Below are positions 61,778 to 64,000 of a stretch of 64,000 nucleotides of DNA, piece by piece. The notes under the pieces are model-generated. The model did not search any database. It was not told the DNA's origin and saw only the letters and a list, made by a program, of their open reading frames with translations. The translations under genes were made by a program, and so were the position numbers. Within the stretch, counting starts at the first letter, position 1; every line of letters begins with the position of its first letter. This DNA comes from Pneumocystis sp. 'macacae' (taxonomy: Eukaryota; Ascomycota; Pneumocystomycetes; Pneumocystales; Pneumocystaceae). Location of the stretch: the NCBI GenBank assembly GCA_018127085.1, contig CM030732.1:248001-312000 (forward strand). The letters run 5' to 3'.

Positions 61778-63784
61778 TTACATAGAATTCAAATTCTTTA
61801 AATGAATAAGTAGTTCATCTTTCAATTCTATAGGAATAGCCCAAGAATAGTCGAGTGTTTTTGAACTTAGAAAATCTATCCATATTAGAGATATTTTTAA
61901 ATGATCTGATAAAAGCTTTCGGTATTTTATTAAAAACGTGGTTCCAAGTTTCTTTAAAACAACTAAACTAAGAATAACTACTTTAATGCAGAGTTCTGCT
62001 CTAAGATGATCTTTTTTATCTATTTCCTTTGGATGTTTAACTATATTAAGCCATTTTTTTTCAGGTTTCTGATATTTGTTTATTACTTGAGACAATAATT
62101 CGTATTCTGATAATCCAATACATGTAAAATATTTATCAGATTTTTCCGATTCGTTTTTTATAAGATCTGTTGATATTACATCCCAAAATCCTAAATTATG
62201 GAAATTGTTCCATCCTTCTTCTGTATTAATCATTCCTTGCAATCCATTGCATATCCATAATCGATAATCAATATTATATGAGTTTTTTTCTTTCCATAAA
62301 TATATAAATATATCCATAATAGGTGATGCATATTTTCTTAAACTTTCGTCTTCTTTTAACCATAGACATAACGATCTTATAGACGAAATTACAATCAAAT
62401 CGTTAGAAATATCAGAGCAATTCTTTTTCAAAGATGAATTTTTGTTTTTTTTAAAATTTTCCCATCTATCTTTTAGGAAATCTATAGATTCTTCAAATGC
62501 TTCTTTGAAAGATCTTTGCAAAAGTAATAATTCTGAAGCTTGGAAAATTATAGTTTCAGAATTTGAAAGATAAATTATCATAGACTCTAAAATTTCATAG
62601 TCTGTAGAAAGTCTTTGAGATTCTTCAGAAATATGTTCAGATGTTAATTTTTTCATTATATTGGGTAATATTGAACGGATATCCACAGATGCTAAACTAG
62701 TAAAAAGAACACAAAAAGTCCTAGCTTCTTCTTGATTCGATGCACATGATAATATAAAATCGATACTTTGTAAGCGAAGAATTGAAGACAAAAGACTTGA
62801 TGTAATTTTTCGAGTAGAATCAGCTTAAAAAATTAGATGGTTAAAACTATGATTAAGTATTACATTGATCTTCTTTTATGAGAGTATATAAAATGTTATA
62901 TAATGTTTTTTTAATTTCTATATTCTTAATTAGAATATTATAAAACTAAAAATAATAAGCTTTGAATGTATTATAAGGTATTTTTACTTCTGTTTTGATA
63001 TTTGAAAAAATATCATTAAAAAAAGAAAGTACAATCAGTCTCTTTTTGTCTTTACTTTGTCTTAGAATATTTGCCATATCTTTCATACACTTTCTGAGAG
63101 ATAATTTAAAATGATGAATATTAGATTCATAAGTTAAGGATTTTATAAACGCATATTTTATTAAATCGATTATTTTTTCAGATAATGCTTTATGAATTTA
63201 TAAGAAAATATATTTCATTGATTAAAAAATAATACCGTCACACGATATTTGTATGCAATTGTAGATGATTCTAGCTTGCTGATAATCTAATATTTTAATT
63301 GCACCTAGATGTGATTGTGCCAAAATGATAAGTAAATTCAAAACAGATGGTACGAATAAAAGATTACTGGAAAAAATTAATTTTTTCTTTATAAAATATA
63401 AATTTTTACCTTTCAGGTAAAATAGATACTAAAGAAGGTATTCGATCAATCATATTAGGATCATGAGATAGTTCAGGAAATGATGCAAAAGAAATAAGAA
63501 TATTTAACGCTAGAGTTTTATATTCTAAAGATATATCTTGTGCTCCTTTATCTGTCATTTTTTCTTTTATAGTATTTATTAGATTTGTTTTTCAAAAAAA
63601 GATTTATAAAACCTGATTTCAATAAACGATCTATCCATTGAAAATCAAGTTCTTTCCAGCATTCAAGTATACGAGAAGGTGTTTTAGAAAGAATAGATGG
63701 TAACATAGCAAGAGCTACGAATTTTGGAGTGTCTTCTTTGGATTTCATAAGGGAAAAACAGCGAGAAATAATTGTTTCCTCCAT
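61778..63784 (-). CDS. Neurochondrin-like armadillo/HEAT protein
   Basis: Exons 63784-63613, 63563-63410, 63366-63236, 63187-62988, 62945-62864 and 62823-61778, giving 594 residues with all phases consistent. The N-terminus SRCFSLMKSKEDTPKFVALA and MLPSILSKTP matches the neurochondrin opening, followed by WIDRLLKS and TLALNILISFASFPEL. The rest is made of amphipathic helices (SSIRSLCLWLKEDESLRKYA, SPIMDIFIYLW) without further motif. Neurochondrin in animals binds signalling proteins and SMN complexes; its fungal role is unknown to me. The long last exon is the least conserved part. Confidence 0.75.
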
Positions 63785-63965
63785 TTTAAGTATTTTTTAA
63801 TTATCGAATATTTAAAGATAAAAATAAGATTTTGTTCGTCTTACGAAATACTGAAAAGAATTGAGATTAAAAATATTTGAAATTTTTAGTTTTTATGATT
63901 GAAAGATTTTAGTAATGATATTAATTGTTTTTTTCTCTTTTTGAATGGAGTTTTAATGTTTTTAG

Positions 63966-64000
63966 ATGGTTCAAACTAACGGTTTACCTGAAAATTGGGA
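63966..64000 (+). CDS. Start of a WW-domain protein (partial; possibly Pin1/Ess1-type)
   Basis: Only 11 codons are in the window: ATG at 63966 then VQTNGLPENWE. A GLPENWE start is typical of WW domains, and a WW domain this close to the N-terminus is the arrangement of Pin1/Ess1 prolyl isomerases. Other WW proteins remain possible. The preceding TTTTTAG could also be an intron acceptor, in which case this ATG is internal. Confidence 0.4.
   Translation, partial: MVQTNGLPENW

Overview
The window reads as nuclear DNA of a Pneumocystis species, an ascomycete lung fungus (Taphrinomycotina). It is very AT-rich, and genes alternate strands with short spacers. Nearly every gene is cut by many tiny introns, mostly 37-55 nt, with GT..AG ends and CTAAT/CTAAC/CTGAC-like branch sites. 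I could follow reading frames through about 160 such introns. The dihydrofolate reductase gene at 34.6-35.3 kb resembles the human-pathogen P. jirovecii enzyme as I remember it, but is clearly not identical. A close sister species, such as the macaque Pneumocystis, is my best guess; this is inference.

Layout: 0-4.6 kb, C-terminal part of APC1 (+). 4.8-5.9, PRCC-like splicing/mitotic factor (+). 6.1-9.2, CLC chloride transporter A (-). 9.4-12.0, SIN1/AVO1 of TORC2 (+), followed at 12.1-13.4 by TIP41 (+), a second TOR-pathway gene. 13.8-14.7, CBP3 (+). 14.8-17.1, NOC3 (-). 17.5-19.0, TFIIE alpha (+). 19.2-20.6, ERGIC-53/Emp47-type lectin (-). 20.9-24.2, BUD4/anillin-like (+). 24.4-25.2, POP3 (-). 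25.3-27.0, PUS1 (-). 27.4-28.0, NIP7 (+). 28.1-30.3, SRP72 (-). 30.4-31.9, MRH4-like helicase (+). 32.7-33.5, ATP23 (+). 33.8-34.3, MED22 (+). 34.6-35.3, DHFR (+). 36.2-36.7, RDS3/PHF5A (-). 36.9-37.7, pinin-like (+). 38.1-39.9, PHRF1-like RING/PHD protein (+). 40.5-41.8, twinfilin (-). 42.2-43.0, mitoribosomal mL46 (+). 43.1-43.4, CRIPT (-). 43.8-45.4, CEM1 (+). 45.5-49.6, DRS2 flippase (-). 50.9-52.2, SGF73 (+). 52.5-53.9, Aurora kinase (+). 54.0-55.0, RRP45 (-). 55.4-56.3, CWC15 (+). 56.9-60.3, CLC transporter B (-). 60.7-61.6, STE14 methyltransferase (-). 61.8-63.8, neurochondrin-like (-). The last 35 bases open a WW-domain gene (+).

This is core eukaryotic housekeeping sequence. I saw no transposon, tRNA or rRNA gene, CRISPR array, virus-like gene, Msg surface-antigen gene or biosynthetic cluster, and I do not think a wholly new system is present. 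The points of interest are in gene structure. Three introns begin with GC rather than GT, each supported by coding phase on both sides. Three otherwise intact genes each carry an apparent one-base phase break. There are several microexons, including an 8-nt last exon. The two CLC paralogues differ at the proton-coupling glutamate. Two TOR-pathway genes sit side by side.

Exon coordinates were worked out by hand, joining exons so that frame and family homology continue. Individual splice sites may be off by a few bases, but for most genes the summed exon lengths divide by three.
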